A stretch of 64,000 nt of DNA from JBEKHT01 sp049516595 (lineage in GTDB: Bacteria > Chloroflexota > Anaerolineae > Anaerolineales > RBG-16-64-43): assembly GCA_049516595.1 (NCBI GenBank), contig JBEKSY010000002.1, positions 1-64,000 of the forward strand. The letters are read 5' to 3'. The notes under the pieces are model-generated. The model saw only the letters and a program-made list of their open reading frames with translations, searched no databases and had not been told where the DNA came from. Below are positions 7,318 to 16,428 of this stretch, one piece after another. A program made the position numbers and the translations under genes. How positions within the stretch are numbered: position 1 is the first letter of the stretch; the number at the start of each line of letters is the position of its first letter.

Positions 7318-9960
7318 ATGGATGTTCCTCTTTCGTGGCTGAAGGAGTATGTGCGCATCGACCTTTCCCCAGCGGAGATTGCACGGCGCTTGACCTTTGC
7401 CGGGCTGGAGGTCGAGGCCGTCGACACTCTCGGGGTGAAGCGGGATCAGTCCGCCTCTGCAGCCGAGGGAAGCTTGATGCCTCCTCCCTCCGGGTCCCGA
7501 TACGGGGACCTCGTTTGGGATCGCGAGAAGATTGTGGTGGGCGAGGTGTTGGAGGTGGTGCCTCATCCCAATGCGGACCGATTGGTCCTTTGTCGTCTTG
7601 GAGATGGGCAGGCCATCCACACTGTGCTGACCGGAGCCCCCAACCTTTTTCCTTATAAAGGGCGGGGACCCCTCCCCAGGCCCCTGAAGGTCGCCTACGC
7701 CCGCGAAGGAGCCGAGCTGTATGACGGCCACCAGCCGGGGCGGGTCGTGACCGTCTTGCGCCGCATGAAGATTCGCGGGGTCGACTCATACTCGATGATC
7801 TGTTCGGAGAAGGAACTGGGAATCTCGGACGAGCATGAGGGGGTCTTGATGCTGCCCGAGGAGGCCCCCACGGGCATGCCTTTGGCGGACTACCTGGGGG
7901 ACGTGATCTTCTCGATCAAGATCAATCCCAACATGGCGCGCAATGCGTCCATCCTTGGAATTGCGCGCGAACTCGGGGCGCTCACTGGCCGCAAGGCAAG
8001 AATGCCTCCTTTGGCATACCGAGCTCAGGGGCCGAGCCTGAAGGCTGAACTGCAAATCCGGATTCAAAGGCCTGACTTGAACCCGCGCTTCACCGCTGCC
8101 CTGATCCGCGGGGTGGAGATTGGGCCCAGCCCGATCTGGATGCAATGGCGGTTGCAGCGGGCAGGGATGCGACCGATCAACAACGTCGTAGACATCACGA
8201 ACTACGTCATGCTTGAGATGGGTCAGCCGCTGCATGCCTTCGATTGGGATATGCTCATTCGGCGCGCGGAAGGCGGGCCGGTGACAATCCTAACGCGTCT
8301 GCCTAAACCGGATGAAAGGCTGGTGACGCTGGATGGGGAAACCCGGGCCCTGGATGATTTCAGCCTCCTGGTCTGTGATGAGCGCGGGCCCCTCTCGATT
8401 GCGGGAGTCATGGGAGGCGCAGAGTCCGAGGTCTCCAATGGAACCGTGAACGTCCTGCTGGAGGGGGCTTCGTGGGACTACCTGAGCATTCGCCGTACAG
8501 TGCGGGCCCAGAAACTCCCCTCCGAGGCGGCCTTTCGGTTTTCGCGGGGAGTGCATCCGGCGATGACCCTGCGCGCCGTGGCCAGGGCGGCCGAGCTGAT
8601 GCGCCGGCTCGCCGGGGGAACTATTGCGAGGGACATCGCAGACGTCTATCCTCGGAAAGCCCCTGTGGTCCAGGTCGACTTGCCCCTGGGCGAGGTCGAG
8701 CGCATCCTGGGAGTTTCGATCCCTGCCGTTGCAGTCACGCGCATTCTCAAAAGCTTGGAGTTTGAGGTGGAGCCGGTCCGGCCGCGGGCCCGTCGAGGAC
8801 GCAAAGGCCCGAGTCGCCCTCCTCGATCCGGGTCAAGCCTTCCGGCCCTGCGCGTAACGGTCCCCGATCACCGCCTCGATATCGGCAGGGAGGTCGTGGG
8901 TCAGGCGGATCTCATTGAGGAGATTGCGCGCATCTACGGCTACGAGCGACTGCCCGAGGCCCAGATGGCCGACTCCCTACCTGCCCAGCGCGGCAACCTA
9001 AGGCTGGAACAGGAGGAGAGAGCCCGGGATGTCTTGGTCGCCCTGGGGCTCCAGGAAGTGGTGACCTACCGACTCACCACGAGGGAGCGCGAGGCCCTCT
9101 TTGCGCGCGAACCGGCACCGGCGGAGGAATACATCACGCTGGCCAACCCAATCGCCCCCGACCGGACCGTGCTGCGTCGCTCGTTGCTTGCGAGTCTGCT
9201 GGAAGTTGCCGCCCGCAATTCGATCCAGCGGGACTCCCTTCAAGCTTTCGAAGTCGGCCCCGTCTTCCATCCACGGAAGGAGGATCTTCCGGAGGAAGCC
9301 GTGCGCCTGGCAATCCTCATGTATGGACCGAGGGAGCCTTTGTTCTGGGAATCCGGGGACCGAGGGCCGGTTGATTTCTATGATTTGAAAGGGGTGGTGG
9401 AGGCCTGGGCCGAGGCCTTGCATTTGCCGGAGCTGAGATTCGAGAGCGAAAGTCTCCCCGGCTTCCATCCGGGCAAATGTGCGGGCATACTCATCTCCCA
9501 GGAAAAGGTTGGTGTTCTGGGCGAGCTACACCCCGAAGTCATCGAGCATTTGGGCCTTCCCTTCCAGAAGGTACCGGCGGCCGAGATCGACTTCGATGCC
9601 CTGCGGGCCTTTCTGCCTGAGCGGTATTCTCTGCGACCCGTCTCCGCCTTCCCCCCTGTCCTGGAGGACTTGGCCGTGATCGTGCCAGAGGACACACCGG
9701 CCGAGCGCCTAATCCAGGTCATCCGCCGGGCGGCGGGGGATTTGCTGCAAGAGGTGCGGATCTTCGACGTGTATCGCGGGGGACAGGTGGGGGAGGGGAT
9801 GAAGAGCTTGGCCTTCTCCCTGGTCTACCGGGCGCCAGACCGCACGCTCACCGATGCGGAGGCGGCCCGGGTGCGCGAAGAGATCATCCAGGCACTCGCC
9901 AAAGAGCTCGGTGCCAGGCTTCGCGGGCCGACGCCGGAGCGAGCCTCCCCGGGGAGTTGA
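7318..9960 (+). CDS. pheT: Phenylalanyl-tRNA synthetase beta subunit
   Basis: 880-residue structural and editing subunit of PheRS. Domains in order: N-terminal segment MDVPLSWLKEYV; EMAP/OB-type tRNA-binding domain (about 75-185, VVGEVLEVVPHPNADRL); B3/B4 editing module (RPINNVVDITNYVMLEMGQPLHAFD, about 285-310); B5 domain; a class II catalytic-like core; and a C-terminal FDX-ACB anticodon-binding domain (PVLEDLAVIVPEDTPAE to the end). The ATG at 7318 is chosen because it gives the family N-terminus; the open frame from 7120 overlaps pheS. A small insertion rich in Arg and Pro (about 490-510) lies in B5. Cotranscribed with pheS. Confidence 0.97.
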   Translation: MDVPLSWLKEYVRIDLSPAEIARRLTFAGLEVEAVDTLGVKRDQSASAAEGSLMPPPSGSRYGDLVWDREKIVVGEVLEVVPHPNADRLVLCRLGDGQAIHTVLTGAPNLFPYKGRGPLPRPLKVAYAREGAELYDGHQPGRVVTVLRRMKIRGVDSYSMICSEKELGISDEHEGVLMLPEEAPTGMPLADYLGDVIFSIKINPNMARNASILGIARELGALTGRKARMPPLAYRAQGPSLKAELQIRIQRPDLNPRFTAALIRGVEIGPSPIWMQWRLQRAGMRPINNVVDITNYVMLEMGQPLHAFDWDMLIRRAEGGPVTILTRLPKPDERLVTLDGETRALDDFSLLVCDERGPLSIAGVMGGAESEVSNGTVNVLLEGASWDYLSIRRTVRAQKLPSEAAFRFSRGVHPAMTLRAVARAAELMRRLAGGTIARDIADVYPRKAPVVQVDLPLGEVERILGVSIPAVAVTRILKSLEFEVEPVRPRARRGRKGPSRPPRSGSSLPALRVTVPDHRLDIGREVVGQADLIEEIARIYGYERLPEAQMADSLPAQRGNLRLEQEERARDVLVALGLQEVVTYRLTTREREALFAREPAPAEEYITLANPIAPDRTVLRRSLLASLLEVAARNSIQRDSLQAFEVGPVFHPRKEDLPEEAVRLAILMYGPREPLFWESGDRGPVDFYDLKGVVEAWAEALHLPELRFESESLPGFHPGKCAGILISQEKVGVLGELHPEVIEHLGLPFQKVPAAEIDFDALRAFLPERYSLRPVSAFPPVLEDLAVIVPEDTPAERLIQVIRRAAGDLLQEVRIFDVYRGGQVGEGMKSLAFSLVYRAPDRTLTDAEAARVREEIIQALAKELGARLRGPTPERASPGS

Positions 9961-9965
9961 AACAG

Positions 9966-9991
9966 CGACGGCCCGCGGGAACGGGCCGTCG
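9966..9991. terminator. Bidirectional hairpin between pheT and csp
   Basis: Perfect 10-bp stem CGACGGCCCG/CGGGCCGTCG with a 6-base loop, 6 bases after the pheT stop and about 28 bases from the csp stop. No strong T-run is present on either side, so termination may be partial or factor-assisted. Its position between converging genes supports a shared terminator. Confidence 0.55.
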
Positions 9992-10018
9992 GTGCAGGCA
10001 AGCAAGGCGTGCCGTGTG

Positions 10019-10234
10019 CTATTTGACGACTGGAATCACATTGGCCGCTTGCAACCCCTTGGGGCCGTTCTCGATCGAGAACTCCACCTGCTGGCCTTCC
10101 TCCAGCTTCTTGTAGCCCTCCATCTGGATGGCCGAGAAGTGGACGAAGACATCCTCGCCACCTTCGCGGGCGATGAAGCCATAGCCCTTGGTGGCATTGA
10201 ACCACTTGACTGTCCCGATGATCCTTTCAGTCAT
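10019..10234 (-). CDS. Cold-shock domain protein
   Basis: 71-residue CspA-family single-stranded nucleic-acid-binding protein, an RNA chaperone. It shows both RNP motifs: KGYGFIAREGG (RNP1, K-G-F/Y-G-F-I) and DVFVHFSAI (RNP2), preceded by GTVKWFNATKG. The 71-residue length is normal. The ATG has a strong AGGAGG site. An upstream promoter leaves a leader of about 137 bases, as is typical of cold-inducible csp genes. Which csp paralogue this is cannot be said. Confidence 0.95.
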   Translation of the reverse strand: MTERIIGTVKWFNATKGYGFIAREGGEDVFVHFSAIQMEGYKKLEEGQQVEFSIENGPKGLQAANVIPVVK

Positions 10235-10377
10235 TGCCCTTTCCTCCTACTGCAGGGAGAGAAGATGTTCGCTTGTAGGGCGCAGCCAGCGGTGGAGTAA
10301 ACAAGAAAAGCCGCCTGAGCCTTGCTCCAGGTCGGCCGGTCTTACGTCCGTCCTAACTTCCGCGTCCCACAAAATGG

Positions 10378-10406
10378 ATCGTAGCACAGTCGACCCGTCA
10401 AGTCAA
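10378..10406 (-). promoter_or_regulatory. Promoter and long leader of the cold-shock gene
   Basis: On the minus strand TTGACT (10401-10406) and TACGAT (10378-10383) are 17 bases apart. The predicted start near 10371 gives a 5' untranslated region of about 137 bases, comparable with the thermoregulated leaders of known csp mRNAs. The rest of the gap between csp and the lipoprotein (to 10472) holds no gene that I can see. Confidence 0.6.
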
Positions 10407-10472
10407 TAGCGTCACGCAGCCGGCGGCTGTACCTTCCTCTGTTGCCTCCCGCAGCGCTGCCTTCGGTTTGGC

Positions 10473-11753
10473 CTACGACCCCTTCCCCTCACTTAGACCA
10501 TGTTCGCGCAGAAACAGCCGGCCTGAGGCCTCTCGGTACACTTGGCCGTTTAGCCATTCCAAGCGAACGTATTCAAAATCTTGAAACAGCACGCCGCCTG
10601 GGTCCTCCTGGACTTCCGAAATGGGAAAACCCACGCGCTGGACCCCTTGCTGTTGGAGGTAAGTGCGGAATTGGTAGCAGACATTGTGTCCGCTCGCCTG
10701 AAGGTAGCTGCAGGCTGGGTCCACCTTGGGCGGCGAAGGCGGTGTCTGTCTTCCAAGCAAGGTATTGATCTCAACCAGGAAGGCATGGTCACCGCCGGGT
10801 GCCTGAGCCAGAGCGCCATAATCAAAAACCTGGATCAGCCATCCCAGATCATTATCCGTGAAGGGTTGAGAAAGAGGCGTCCCCAGCCAAGCCGTTGCGC
10901 CCGCCTGCAGGTAAGCTGAAAGAAAAGGTTCCTCGACCGAGAAACCATTAGGGAAGGCGAGCGGACGGAGAGTGGTCGGGGATGACCCCGAACCCCGCAG
11001 AGTTGGGCTCCCGGTGGGCGAGGCGGACATCCGGCCCTTGGAAGGAGACGGTTCCCCTTGCGTTTCGGCCTCTCGCGGCGTGGGTTCGGTGGAGGCCACG
11101 GCCAGCCCCGACTCGGGCTGAAGTAGCGAGGCATCATAGCCGCGCGCGGCAAAGAAGGATTGGCCCAAAGGTGCCAGCCGGACAGCCTGGTCAATCCAAT
11201 CCAGACTCGCGTACTCGAAGTCCTGATGGAGGACACCGACCGCGTCGAGACCCATTTCCGCCACGGGCGGACCGAGATGAGCGGCCGCCTCACCCTGGTA
11301 GAATCCCAGGAAGCCAGAACAGACATTGTGCCCTGTAGCACCGATGTACTTGCAGCCAGGATCGGCGGAAGGCGATACCGGAGCCGTCTGCCGGCCCAGC
11401 AGGCTGTTCACCCATAGCGGAAAGGCCGTCTCGGTACCGGGATCCTCAGCCAAGACCCCAAATTCAAAGACTTGCAGTTTCCATCCCAGGTCGGGATCCA
11501 GGAAGGCCCGGCTAATCGGATGGCCAAGCCAAGTTGTGCCTCCCAATCGGGCGTAGGCCTGGGAAAAGGACGTGTCGACCTGCGGTTGCGAGGGAACCGA
11601 AGAGGAGTTGGCGGCAGGGCCCCCATTTCCGAGCGCACCAGACTGGAGGTTGCCGGTTTCGGGTGACCCACAGCCACTGGCAATTAAGCTGGGGATCGCT
11701 AGGACTGCGAGGGCAGTGATTCGGCTTTGCCTGAGGAATTGCCACCGCAGCAT
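10473..11753 (-). CDS. Lipoprotein with two copies of a Chloroflexota-type secreted domain
   Basis: 426 residues. The N-terminus is a lipoprotein signal ending in IASGC (Cys28). A low-complexity Ser/Pro/Ala stretch precedes each of two related domains of about 145 residues (about 60-210 and 270-415). Each copy has a WLG-x-P start, DLGWxxQVF(E/D), LLGRQT, two cysteines bracketing a TGHNVC/SGHNVC element, and an LxFxI-x-E...HQDFEY/FQDFEY end. The second half resembles the repeat often seen in exported proteins of Chloroflexota, recalled from general knowledge rather than a search. Function unknown; surface binding is plausible. It lies downstream of rsgA on the same strand with a 102-base gap. 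Confidence 0.8.
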   Translation of the reverse strand: MLRWQFLRQSRITALAVLAIPSLIASGCGSPETGNLQSGALGNGGPAANSSSVPSQPQVDTSFSQAYARLGGTTWLGHPISRAFLDPDLGWKLQVFEFGVLAEDPGTETAFPLWVNSLLGRQTAPVSPSADPGCKYIGATGHNVCSGFLGFYQGEAAAHLGPPVAEMGLDAVGVLHQDFEYASLDWIDQAVRLAPLGQSFFAARGYDASLLQPESGLAVASTEPTPREAETQGEPSPSKGRMSASPTGSPTLRGSGSSPTTLRPLAFPNGFSVEEPFLSAYLQAGATAWLGTPLSQPFTDNDLGWLIQVFDYGALAQAPGGDHAFLVEINTLLGRQTPPSPPKVDPACSYLQASGHNVCYQFRTYLQQQGVQRVGFPISEVQEDPGGVLFQDFEYVRLEWLNGQVYREASGRLFLREHGLSEGKGS

Positions 11754-11855
11754 GGGACAGGCCTTCGGAGCGCTGGGGGGAAGTAGCGCGAAGGCAGTAT
11801 AACTCCCCGGGAGCGAGGGAGAGTAAGGATCCTGCCGAGGCCAAGCTCTCGTGCC

Positions 11856-12839
11856 CTACGGTTGGCCTCGACGCAGGCGCAAGTAGGAATCGTATCTTTC
11901 GGGGTGAATTCTCCCCTGGAGGACAGCCTCTTTCACCAAGCAGCCCGGCTCAGTGTCGTGAGTGCAATTGTTGAAAGCACAGCCTCCGAGGAAGGGCCGC
12001 ATCTCGGGGAAGTATTCCTCGAGATCCTCTGGCCCAACATCCCACAGCGCCATTGCCTTTAGGCCGGGGGTATCCGCCACATAGCCACCGAAGTCGAGAG
12101 CAAAGATCTCCGGCACGACCGTGGTGTGACGTCCCTTCGAGGTCGCTCGACTGATCCGGCTAACCCTGAGGCCGAGGCCTGGGCAGAGTCGGTTGAGGAG
12201 GCTCGATTTCCCCGCCCCGGAGGGGCCGGAGAGGACGGTCAGTTTGTCGCACAGGGCCTCTCGAACTTGCTCCACCCCCTCACCGCTTTGCGCCGAGGTA
12301 TAGAGTACGGGGTAGCCGGCGGCTCGGTACCGTTCGAAGAGGGTCTCTGCCTCCGGCCGCCCAACGAGATCGATCTTGTTGGCGCAAACCAGAGCCGGGA
12401 GGTGAAATCGTTCTGCGGCGATCAGGAACCGGTCGAGCATGCGCAGATGAGGGGAGGGCTCCGCGCAAGCGAAAACGAACAGGGTTTGATCCGGATTGGC
12501 GACGAGGACCTGTTCGGGGCCCGGTTTTCGAGCCTCCTGCCGGGGGCTTCGGCGCGAGAGGACGCTCTGCCGCGGGGAAACCTCCTCAATCCGCGCCGTC
12601 CCATCGGAGGCGCGTCGGATGCGGACTCGGTCACCGACGGCAGCGACATCGGTTGCCAACCGTTTTTGCTTGAGACGTCCCCGCAGGTGGCAGATGAATC
12701 GGCCCTCTTCGGATTCCACAGTGAAGAATCCCGACTGGGCCTTGACGATTCGCCCTTCGACCAAGGGGACGGAGGCGGGGTTCATCCGACGAGTTGGAGT
12801 GTCAGGCGGGACCCCCAGGGGGACCCTTGCGCGTCTCAT
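11856..12839 (-). CDS. rsgA: Ribosome small subunit-dependent GTPase A
   Basis: Circularly permuted GTPase that assists late 30S assembly. 327 residues: an N-terminal OB domain (about 25-85); then a permuted G domain with G4 CANKIDLVG first, G1 SGPSGAGKSSLLN and G2 GRHTT, then G3 VADTPGL; and a C-terminal zinc module with Cys-x-Asn-Asn-Cys-x-His and EPGC. The start ATG overlaps the preceding gene's TGA by 4 bases, favouring the first Met; Met19 (MNPASV) is an alternative that removes a family-atypical lead. Last gene of the maf-PBP-rsgA run. Confidence 0.95.
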   Translation of the reverse strand: MRRARVPLGVPPDTPTRRMNPASVPLVEGRIVKAQSGFFTVESEEGRFICHLRGRLKQKRLATDVAAVGDRVRIRRASDGTARIEEVSPRQSVLSRRSPRQEARKPGPEQVLVANPDQTLFVFACAEPSPHLRMLDRFLIAAERFHLPALVCANKIDLVGRPEAETLFERYRAAGYPVLYTSAQSGEGVEQVREALCDKLTVLSGPSGAGKSSLLNRLCPGLGLRVSRISRATSKGRHTTVVPEIFALDFGGYVADTPGLKAMALWDVGPEDLEEYFPEMRPFLGGCAFNNCTHDTEPGCLVKEAVLQGRIHPERYDSYLRLRRGQP

Positions 12840-15097
12840 TTCGGCTTGGGGGTTCGGGTCGCTTCCGGCGCTGGGGTGGGGCTCTCCTCCGGGGTGGGTG
12901 TGGCGGTCAATCCAATTTCCGACTCCCAGGGGTATCGCGACTCAGGCTTTCCATAGAAATAAATTTCGAGCACGCGCCGGAAGATCGGTGCAGCCACCAG
13001 GGATCCTTCCCCCGCATTCTCAGCGATAACGGCAATGGCGATGTCAGGCAGGTCAGGTCGGTTCAAATAGGTATAGCCTGCGAACCAGGCGTGAGGATCT
13101 CCTCCCGAGTTCTCGGCCGTGCCGGTCTTGCCAGCCAGTTCGTTCTCCCAGCCATAGAAATCGAATCGCGCCGTGCCCTTCGGATCTGAAACAACGCCTC
13201 TCAGCCCGGCCTGCACCGCGGCCAAGGTATCGGCACTGACGGGGAGCTGCCCGTTCGCCTGTTTGGAAAAGGTGAACAGCGGATTCCCGATCGGGGGCTG
13301 AATCGACTGGATAATCTGTGGGCGGTAGAGGGTCCCGCCGTTCCCAACGGCGGCCATGAAATCCGCCACCTGCAGTGGGGTGACCTGGGTGTACCCCTGA
13401 CCGATGGCGGAATTGACCGCATCTCCGGCTGTCCAAGACTCTCCCGTGGTCTGCGTCTTCCAGGCGGGGTCCGGGATCAAGCCGGTCGCCTCAGCAACCG
13501 CGCCGATCCCGGTTGCTTTGCCAAGGCCAAACCCACGCGCCATGTTGGGGACAATCCACGGGTCACGGTTGAAGAGGGCCAGGCCAATATGCCAAAAGAA
13601 GGAGTCGGACGACTGGATCATGCCTTGAATGAGATTGACGGTTCCGATCGGAGGAGCCTTCCAGGTCACGGTCCAGCCCTCCAGGGTATACCCCGGCAAC
13701 TCGGTGAAGTACCCGTTGTCAGTATAAGAGGAGTTGGGGGTGAAGGCGCCCGATTCCAGAGCGGCCGACATGGTGATCACCTTGAACACCGATCCGAGGG
13801 GGTAGAGGCCCTGGGTGGCCCGGTTAAGGAGTGGATTTCGCGGGTCGTTCAGCAGTGTGGAAAGGAGGAACTGGCTGTTGTAATTCGTGGGGTCGAATAG
13901 GTTGCTGTCGAAGCCTGGGCTGGACACCATCGCCAAAACCTCGCCCGTGTCTCGATTGAGGACCACCACCGCCCCGGAGAAAGAGCCCATCCCGTACCTT
14001 TGGATTTGGGTTTGCAAGCTTCGGTCGAGCGTTGTGTAGACGGCATCGGCTGGCTGCGGGTCGCTATGGGCCAGGGTGGCCAGGACTTGGCCGGAGGGCG
14101 AGACAACGTACAGGGTCCCTCCCCGCTTGCCTGCCAGATAGGACTCCCCCCATTTCTCCAGGCCCATGACGCCGACCTTGGCGTCCTGGGGGTAGCCCTG
14201 GGCGAGATAGGCCTGAAGGTTTTCCTTGGGGATATCGTCTACATACCCGACCACATGCGAGGCGATCCCGCCGCCATAGTAATAGCGGGTTTGGGAGGTG
14301 CGGATCACCAAGCCCCCCAGGCCGCTGAGGTAGCTATAGCGGCTCTTAACTTCATCCATGGACACGTCGCCCAGCGGAACATACCAGTCCGGTTGCGCGG
14401 TGGCGTATTTGGAGCGAATCACCTCGGGGTTCATGCCGAGGGTTTGGCTCAGTTGGGACAGCAGGGTCTCCTCGTCTGTGATCTGTCCGGGGATGACGCC
14501 CAGCGACACGGCCTGGGTCTCGTAAGCCAGGGCCATCCCGTTGCGGTCATAGATATTGGCCCGGGCCGGGGCTTGCTGATCCATCACAAGCTCGTTGCCG
14601 CCCTTCAGCTCGGGCAGGATAGTCGAGTCGTCCCAAGCCACACGCCAATTTCCGTCTTCGTACTTCAGGAGCATGGAAGTCGGTCGGGCAATATCGCCGA
14701 CAACAGCCGAGTGCAATGTGATCTTGTAGCTAACCTCGGCCGAATCGGGGTTCTTCTGCGAGGAGAGGATTTGATAGTCCACGCCGGAGAGGGCCGCCGT
14801 GTCCTCAATGTCCTGGTAGCGCTTGGTGAAGTCATCCTGGCTCAGCGCGGCTCGGCTCAGCCGGGTGAGCAGGGCATACATCTTGGGGAAGTTGCCCTGT
14901 TTCCACGCCTCGAGGAATCCACGAGCTGCCGCCTCGGGGTCCGGAGCTACCTCGGTGTGAATCACAGGGGGAGGCAAGGTAGGCCGCGCGATTAGATTTG
15001 GCAATCCGGGAACCCCGCAGCCCGCCAGGGCCCCTGCGGTGATCATAGCGATCGCGAGTAAGAGTTTCTTGAGGGATGTGCTTTGGATTCGGTCCAT
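12836..15097 (-). CDS. Class B penicillin-binding protein (lipid-anchored D,D-transpeptidase)
   Basis: 753-residue peptidoglycan transpeptidase. The N-terminus looks like a lipoprotein signal (LAGC, Cys27). Residues about 50-165 match an NTF2-like MecA-N domain, about 170-345 the dimerisation domain, about 360-710 the transpeptidase. Catalytic motifs: S436-V-F-K439, S496-S-D498 and K657-T-G659. The middle motif has Asp where Asn is most common, as I recall for some PBP2-type enzymes. The tail is Pro/Thr-rich. The frame extends upstream to 15616 over maf, but ATG 15097 gives the signal sequence. It overlaps rsgA by 4 bases and follows maf by 29. Confidence 0.92.
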   Translation of the reverse strand: MDRIQSTSLKKLLLAIAMITAGALAGCGVPGLPNLIARPTLPPPVIHTEVAPDPEAAARGFLEAWKQGNFPKMYALLTRLSRAALSQDDFTKRYQDIEDTAALSGVDYQILSSQKNPDSAEVSYKITLHSAVVGDIARPTSMLLKYEDGNWRVAWDDSTILPELKGGNELVMDQQAPARANIYDRNGMALAYETQAVSLGVIPGQITDEETLLSQLSQTLGMNPEVIRSKYATAQPDWYVPLGDVSMDEVKSRYSYLSGLGGLVIRTSQTRYYYGGGIASHVVGYVDDIPKENLQAYLAQGYPQDAKVGVMGLEKWGESYLAGKRGGTLYVVSPSGQVLATLAHSDPQPADAVYTTLDRSLQTQIQRYGMGSFSGAVVVLNRDTGEVLAMVSSPGFDSNLFDPTNYNSQFLLSTLLNDPRNPLLNRATQGLYPLGSVFKVITMSAALESGAFTPNSSYTDNGYFTELPGYTLEGWTVTWKAPPIGTVNLIQGMIQSSDSFFWHIGLALFNRDPWIVPNMARGFGLGKATGIGAVAEATGLIPDPAWKTQTTGESWTAGDAVNSAIGQGYTQVTPLQVADFMAAVGNGGTLYRPQIIQSIQPPIGNPLFTFSKQANGQLPVSADTLAAVQAGLRGVVSDPKGTARFDFYGWENELAGKTGTAENSGGDPHAWFAGYTYLNRPDLPDIAIAVIAENAGEGSLVAAPIFRRVLEIYFYGKPESRYPWESEIGLTATPTPEESPTPAPEATRTPKPK

Positions 15098-15126
15098 AGG
15101 ATTTGGCGGAAAATGGCCCGCTCGGC

Positions 15127-15837
15127 TCAAGTCTTTTTCGATCCTTTCGTTGGTCGCGCAGCGCTCCTCTGTGCCTCCCGAACGGAGCACTGGCGCCCCA
15201 GCTGGGCGCGACAGATGACCGGGAGATCCGCGGGCGCGCTCAGCCCAGCCGCCAGAATCAGGTTCTGGACATGACAGAGCGGCAACCCCATCACATTGGC
15301 GTAACAGCCCTGTATCTCGGCTACGGGATGGAACTCCGTGTGCTGGATACCGTACGCTCCTGCTTTGTCCATCGGGTCGCCGGTTTCTAGGTACCTCTCC
15401 AGTTCCCCGTCCGAGTACTCCCGCATTCGCACCGAAGTGAGGGCGAGCTCCGTCCAGCAATTGCCGCTTGAGGTTTCCAAGAGAGTCAGTCCGGTTAGCA
15501 CCCGATGCTTGCGACCCCGGAGCTGGCGGAGGAACTCCCGCGCCTGAGCTCGAGTCTTCGGTTTCCCCAAGACACGTTGCCCATCGGCAACGACCGTGTC
15601 CGCGGAGAGGATCCACTCTCGACCCCTCTCACGAGCGTGGGCGACCGCACGTGCCTTTTCGAGGCTTAGGCGCTGCACCAGCTCCTCGGGTGACTCTCCG
15701 AGCCTCGGTATCTCGTCGATGGGGACGGAGGCGGTGAGAAAAGGCCATCCAGCCAGCTGAAGGAGCTCCCGCCGACGAGGAGAAGCGGAGGCGAGGACGA
15801 GTGGAACGTTCAGGGAGATTGGAGAGTGGCCAGACAA
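15127..15837 (-). CDS. maf: Maf family nucleotide pyrophosphatase
   Basis: House-cleaning nucleoside triphosphate pyrophosphatase acting on non-canonical or m5U/pseudouridine-type nucleotides. It shows the signature LVLASASPRRRELLQ, the SADTVV active-site segment with its catalytic Asp, GKP, and GDPMDKAGAYGIQ. The C-terminal tail after NVMGLPL is longer than usual and rich in Arg/Ala. The frame opens with ATG 15897, but the family begins close to VPLVLASASP. A TTG at 15837 preceded by GAGGGGGCAAGAGATC gives a better N-terminus and is my choice. It heads the run with the PBP and rsgA genes. Confidence 0.88.
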   Translation of the reverse strand: MSGHSPISLNVPLVLASASPRRRELLQLAGWPFLTASVPIDEIPRLGESPEELVQRLSLEKARAVAHARERGREWILSADTVVADGQRVLGKPKTRAQAREFLRQLRGRKHRVLTGLTLLETSSGNCWTELALTSVRMREYSDGELERYLETGDPMDKAGAYGIQHTEFHPVAEIQGCYANVMGLPLCHVQNLILAAGLSAPADLPVICRAQLGRQCSVREAQRSAARPTKGSKKT

Positions 15838-16428
15838 CCGATCTCTTGCCCCCTCTACTGGAATGTCCGCTCGGGCCCCCAGAGGCAATCGCCCCATCCT
15901 GCGGAATTCTTTCGGGCTAACCTGCCGGTCAGCAGGCCCATCCCCGCGGAAAAGGACGCCGTGGCGACTCCAATAAGCAGCAATTGTAACAAACTAAAGA
16001 GGGAACGTCGCCAGTTCTCTTTGATGATAGCGCGAGCAAGGGGAATTCGAGAATGATTCGGCCCACCCCGGCCTCTAGGAACCACGCCGGTGATTGAAGG
16101 GAGGTGAGGCCGCGCCCGGCGGCCTGATCCTGGCCTGCGGATGTCCTCGCCGGATGGGTGTTCTCCGGGGCCGTAGCTCCGACGCATCCTGGTTTGCTCG
16201 TCGCGGGGTTGTCGCGTGCCAGTGACCCGGCTAGAATTGAGGGGAGGATGGAATGCCATCTCGAGGGCTTAGTTTCTGGATCTGGAGCGGTGCTGGGACG
16301 AAGGTGCGGCGGTAGGGTTGGGACAGGCCATTCGAAACCGTCTCGGGCGCCGTCGAGCGTCCAGACTGCCCAGGGCATGGCCTCTTCTCCAGACCGGCTG
16401 CAGTCGGAAATCATCTGAGGACCCGCGC
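15838..16428. other. Gap between divergent maf and trmD genes
   Basis: No gene that I can support. A minus-strand frame ending at 15855 encodes a hydrophobic stretch (SLFSLLQLLLIGVATASFSA) but lacks a good start codon close to it and covers an A+T-rich patch near 15975-16020 that more likely holds the maf promoter; ATTGTA at 15983-15988 reads TACAAT on the minus strand. Towards trmD there is no clear -35/-10 pair. Confidence 0.4.

Noticed and set aside
15855..16259. Small membrane protein upstream of maf
   Set aside because: The hydrophobic stretch comes from an A+T-rich patch likely to be promoter DNA; no start codon with a ribosome-binding site near it.
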